From Chara braunii (Eukaryota; Streptophyta; Charophyceae; Charales; Characeae), in assembly GCA_003427395.1 (NCBI GenBank), contig BFEA01000096.1, positions 70,218-92,577 on the forward strand: DNA of 22,360 nt, given 5' to 3'. The position numbers and the translations under genes are program-made. Below are positions 18,701 through 22,360 of this stretch, piece by piece. The notes under the pieces were generated by a model that was not told where the DNA came from, searched no databases, and saw nothing but the letters and a program-made list of their open reading frames with translations. Positions within the stretch are counted from its first letter, which is position 1, and every line of letters begins with the position of its first letter.

Positions 18701-20110
18701 CCGGATCCTCAAAGTCCGCCGGGATCCGAACTTGGCGGGTGCCAGTGCAGCGATGAACAGTTTTTCGCGCGGCCACAGTCATTGGAATGGCTGGTTAGCG
18801 GATGCACAGAAGGCAGGCCATTTATGGATGCACCGAATCCCGGAACGGCTCATCGTCGCCCGCAACCGACCCCCACAAACCCCGATCATCTGTGCTGTCA
18901 GTACGAATTCCTGTGGCATGAAAGTTGTCGAAATTGGCGCGGGGATTCGGCCGCTTGCAATTCCTGATCAGGGGTTGCAAAGATCGTACGAACAGGCTCG
19001 TAAATCGACATCACACCAAATAAACGCCTAAAGATCCCGTTTCGAAGACTCCAAGCGAAGAGCGCGCGGGATTCCAAGTTCTTTGCTGCGTGGAGAAGAA
19101 CACTATGACCACGTCGGGCAGACCTCCCTGCGACCCCAACAAACCCCGATTCGTCTATTCGACAAGACGTGCTCCGCCACGCGCGCTACCAACGCATCGC
19201 GATGATGACTCTGCTCGGAGGGCAATGAAGACCGCCCGCAAAACGAAAACAGACCCGGCCACACAAAACGCTTGCAACCCCCATAAACCCCTATAAGCCA
19301 TTTCTTAACGCGAGCATTTTGCGCACCCTATGGCCTCCGACAATCAGAACACGTCCGATAGTCCAGAATCTCGAATGGGGCGGTTAGATTTGTGCAGAAC
19401 CCCAAAGTCCGCTAGGATCCGAACTTGGCGGTCGCCGGAGTAGCATGGAACCGACCGGACTGTTTCACGAGCGTCTTTGGAAATCTATGTCCAACTGTCA
19501 GTGGGCCGTAGCAAAACCCTTTGTTACGGACCCGCAAACCACCCCTATGAACATCAATTATTCCCACGGACAAGGCGAGGCCGCGCTCGTGCAAAGGTAG
19601 GTTGCACGGTCCGGACCATGGGGTCCAACAAATTTGGCCAAGATCCGAGCTTGCCCGCTGCTTCACAGAGTGACTGCAAACTGCAAAGTCTGCCCCGATC
19701 CGAACTTCACATCGACAGCCGCGTGTCGATCGAGAGCAAGACTCACTTTGTTTTTGTTGCGGGCCTTGCGATTGGAATACTTGTTTACGGCAACACCAAG
19801 CGAAGGCCATTCATGAGGGACCCTGAAAAATGTCCATGTCGTCAGGAACCCCAAACGACTCCTATGAACCGTCGTTTCATTTCCGTTTCAGACGACAACA
19901 CAGGAAATGGAACGCCCATACGGTTGCGAAGAGGAAAGAAAGCGTCAGACGCGTTTTGAGTCATATTGTGCGCCTGCAATGGAAGCGCACGGTGTTAGCG
20001 ATGTGGTTAAAACAGAGCAAGTTTACATGAAAACGCCAACAACCACCTGAGCAGCTCGCCACATCGCAAGCGCCAAATTGCAAGTCCGCCAGGATCCGAA
20101 CTTCGTGTTG
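15760..20110. repeat. Degenerate satellite array, period about 660-700 bp
   Basis: An anchor block (AAGTCCGCCGGGATCCGAAC, then TTGGCGGGTGC) recurs with its ATCCGAACT core near 15771, 16471, 17381, 18041, 18723, 19416 and 20093. Most spacings are 660-700 bp, with extra partial anchors at 16711 and 19697. Units from 17000 to 19400 also share TTCGCGCGGCC, GGCGAGCACTTTTGCGCA, GGCAATGTCGACAC and CGATGATTGCTTTTATYGGA blocks in order. A motif resembling GACCCCTATAAACACCGATT occurs about three times per unit, suggesting subunits near 200-230 bp. Many short frames cross the array, but the same peptides recur with the period, so I call no genes. Confidence 0.75.
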
Positions 20111-20307
20111 CGGCCCTCGCACGACGGCGACTGGCAGGGCGTTCGGGTCGACTCCACCCCCGAGAGTTGAATGTCCTGTCCAGCAGTAGTTATTCGTCAG
20201 GCCAAGTGGGGACGTCATTGCAACTGCAAGCGCGTAACCAGAAAGGGCGAGTCGCGTGTGAAAAGGGAAGTCAGCATCCCGACGAACTACAACAATCATG
20301 TGGTGTA

Positions 20308-20790
20308 CTCGGTGGCCCGCATGCGACGGTTCTTGATCATCCACGTGGCGTGCAGTGGCTGTCTCTTGCGCTGAAGAGGGATGGTGTTCAACAACGGGAG
20401 GACGTCGTCAATCCGTGTTCAGGTTTTCGCCACTGAACATGTGGCTCTATCGCCGAAGACACCACGTGTCAACCCAAGGGCAGCTGTTGTCGTCTCGATC
20501 CCGCGCACACAGAGTGCAAATGATCCGTCCGAGAGCCCACGGATGTTGAGCGCGCGCTCCTGGCGCTGTTCGTGAGCGATGCGCTGCAGCATTCCCTGCG
20601 ACCAACGGCAGGAATGTGCGCGCGACATCAGTGGGCTCCCGAACAGATAGAGCACAAGCGGTGTGCGTGCGATGGAGAACGACGTCGCCACTCGCTACAT
20701 TGACGGTGTCGTTTCTTCGGCCTGATCGCCGCTTGTTCCGTGGCGAACACCTCCACACGAAACGATGGCCTCGTTACATAACGAACAACG
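20308..20790 (+). repeat. Left arm of a large inverted repeat
   Basis: This 483-bp arm runs from CTCGGTGGCCCGC to ACGAACAACG and is the reverse complement of 20818-21300, with scattered substitutions along its whole length. By eye, identity is of the order of 85-90 percent. Open frames in both arms are mirror images of each other. Confidence 0.9.
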
Positions 20791-20817
20791 TGGTCTCCTC
20801 CGTGATACTGGTGGCCG
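20791..20817. other. Spacer of the large inverted repeat
   Basis: 27 nt (TGGTCTCCTCCGTGATACTG then GTGGCCG) between the arms. The innermost 27 bp of each arm (GATGGCCTCGTTACATAACG side) pair almost perfectly. Confidence 0.8.
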
Positions 20818-21300
20818 CGTTGTTCGTTGTGTAACGAGGCCATCATTTAGTGTTCAGGTGTTCACCACGGAACAAGCAGTGATCACGCCGAAGAAATGGC
20901 ATCGCCATTGTAGCGAGTGGCGACGTCGTTCTCCATCGCGCGCACACCGCTTGTGCGCTCTCTGTCCGGGAGCCCACTTATGTCCCGCGCACATTCCTAT
21001 CGTCGGTCGCAAGGAATGCTGCAGCGCATCGCTCACGACCAACGCCAGGAGCGCGCGCTCAACATCTGTGGGCTCTCTGACGGATCATTTGCACGTTGTG
21101 TGCACGGGATCAAGACGACACCAGCGGCCCTCGGGTTGACACGTGGTCTCTTCGGCAATAGAGCCACATGTTCAGTGGCGAGAACCTGGACACGGATCGA
21201 CAACGTCATCCCGTTGTCGAACACCATCCCTCTTCAGCGGAAGAGGCAGCCACTGCACGCCACGTGGATGATCAAGAACAGGCGCACGCGGGCCACCGAG
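20818..21300 (-). repeat. Right arm of a large inverted repeat
   Basis: 483 bp, reverse complement of 20308-20790, ending at GGGCCACCGAG. Sequence outside the arms on the two sides does not match at the DNA level apart from a few bases, so the junction is sharp. There is no recognisable transposase nearby. Confidence 0.9.
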
Positions 21301-21611
21301 CGACGCTTAACACTGACTACTGTAGCGCGCAGCCCATGTGGCACCCGCTTATCGCCCACCACACCCACCGCGACGACTTTGTGTCCTGCTCGCACAGCTG
21401 CCCCCCGGCGACGGATTTGAACCAACATTCGAGGATTTGCAGTCCAACACATTGCCTTTGTCTCAAACAACCTTTGATTGCAGTGTTTACAAAAGGAAGT
21501 TGAGAAGGAGCGGTGTTTTAGCATGTAACTTAAAAAAAAACGAAATCGTGTTTGACTCATCTGCGCGGGAGCGGTTTACATCAAAAGGAATAAGCGATGA
21601 AGTTAGGAAAT
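21301..21611. other. No gene seen
   Basis: Mixed sequence with an A-rich run at 21531-21540. No frame has recognisable content. Confidence 0.4.
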
Positions 21612-21731
21612 GAATGAACGAGCGAGAAAAGGAACGAACGAGCGAGAATGAACACACAACAAGAAACGGAATCACAGAAAAGGAATGAACGAGCAAGAAT
21701 GAACACACGACAAGAGAAGGAATCACAGACA
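21612..21731. repeat. 51-bp tandem repeat, two full units plus a partial
   Basis: The unit GGAAYGAACGAGCRAGAATG, then AACACACRACAAGARAMGGA, then ATCACAGA starts at 21631 and again at 21682, with a truncated copy at 21612-21630. The 51-bp period is 17 codons, which leaves frames open on both strands. These frames have no other coding sign. Confidence 0.85.
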
Positions 21732-22324
21732 TCATGTGCCCCAATGCGGGAATGGAGGGATGGATGCGGTGGACACGCGAATTCCGGCGCGTCGACAGCA
21801 GTACCCGCTACGTGCGACATGTGGCATGATGCAGCGGGTCACATGCGCACACAAGCATGTACCCCAATGCCAACGCCAGCAGTTGCAGTCGACGACTGAC
21901 ACATGGGTAGACAGAACAGCACTGTACCTTGAACGGTGGGCTCGGCCATCTCACGAGGGCGAAGCTCAGACGACGGCGGACACGCGTTGACGTGGAGCGC
22001 AAAGACGGGCTGTCGAAGCTCAGTCAACTGGAATGCATGTGCGGCCGGATGAACGGGAACGAGTCGACAGACGTGATGACGAGAGGAAACTCAGACGCCC
22101 GCTCTCGGAGACACGTGGCGCGACAGCGGATAAACGAAGGCGATGGAGGACGTCGCGGACGTGACGTGGCGCGTATATGCGCTCGACGGGCAGGAGATGG
22201 AAATGGGCTGCACCTGATCCCGGGCAGCTGTTCAACTGGCGTCGTACCCCACGCTACGTTCGAAGACGCACGCTGGGCGCCTGCGCACGAATCGGCACAG
22301 ACGTCATGTAAGAAGACGCACGAT
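21732..22324. other. GC-rich sequence without a recognisable gene
   Basis: Short overlapping frames on both strands, none with recognisable motifs. GAAGACGCACG occurs at about 22261 and again at 22313, a loose 52-bp repeat leading into the terminal hairpin. Confidence 0.4.
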
Positions 22325-22352
22325 GGTCGTCCGATCCGCAAATCGGACGGCC
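22325..22352. repeat. Short inverted repeat near the window end
   Basis: GGTCGTCCGAT (22325-22335) and ATCGGACGGCC (22342-22352) pair with one mismatch across a 6-nt spacer. It may be part of a repeat that continues beyond the window. Confidence 0.6.
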
Positions 22353-22360
22353 AGACGGCG

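Noticed and set aside
15760-20110. Many 60-200 codon frames in the 680-bp satellite, for example peptides with AKFGSRRTLRLRV
   Set aside because: The peptides recur only because the DNA repeat recurs, and frames differ from unit to unit with frequent stops.
20308-21420. Protein-coding gene in the inverted-repeat arms (frames up to 167 codons)
   Set aside because: Equivalent frames appear as mirror copies on both strands of both arms. They are Arg-rich and motif-free, as expected from GC-rich non-coding sequence.

Overview
This window looks like a repeat-rich stretch of a eukaryotic nuclear genome with no intact gene. Microsatellites, minisatellites and satellite arrays fill most of it, and the only convincing coding sequence is decayed transposon-like genes on the minus strand. 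A type III hammerhead ribozyme inside LTR-like direct repeats matches the retrozymes described in plants. The transposon proteins resemble the DUF7869 group of eukaryotic RNase H-like proteins. I therefore suggest, as inference only, a plant or streptophyte alga with a large genome.

Layout. 1-1110: a GA microsatellite, then a 671-bp retrozyme-like element (334-1004) made of two 245-bp direct repeats around a 181-bp core. Each repeat carries a hammerhead ribozyme; the left one has an intact core and the right one has one core substitution. An inverted 80-bp fragment of the repeat lies at 228-307. A TA run and an 18-bp-arm perfect palindrome follow. 1303-6634: a minus-strand mobile-element region with a decayed RNase H-like transposase gene (4218-6634) and, downstream of it, two diverged copies of a second gene (2807-4048 and 1303-2160). 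The nearer copy is split by a 336-bp AT-rich insertion. 7030-11300: non-coding repeats, namely a degenerate satellite (about 7420-8800), two 21-bp minisatellites (9133-9437, 9541-9917) framed by matching direct repeats, and an AT-rich degenerate repeat. 11311-15192: a second minus-strand element with a homologous transposase gene (12466-15192) but an apparently unrelated downstream gene (11311-12212). 15760-20110: a degenerate satellite of about 660-700 bp. 20308-21300: a large inverted repeat with 483-bp arms and a 27-nt spacer. 21600-22360: a short tandem repeat and GC-rich sequence without a recognisable gene.

The two transposase genes share one architecture: a serine-rich N-terminus, a helix-turn-helix, a CxxC motif, an RNase H-like core with three candidate acidic residues (clearest in the right copy) and a C-terminal BAH-like module. 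Each is followed on the same strand by a second gene, so I read them as relics of one two-gene DNA-transposon family whose second gene differs between copies. Most lesions are in-frame stop codons, so homology can be read across them.
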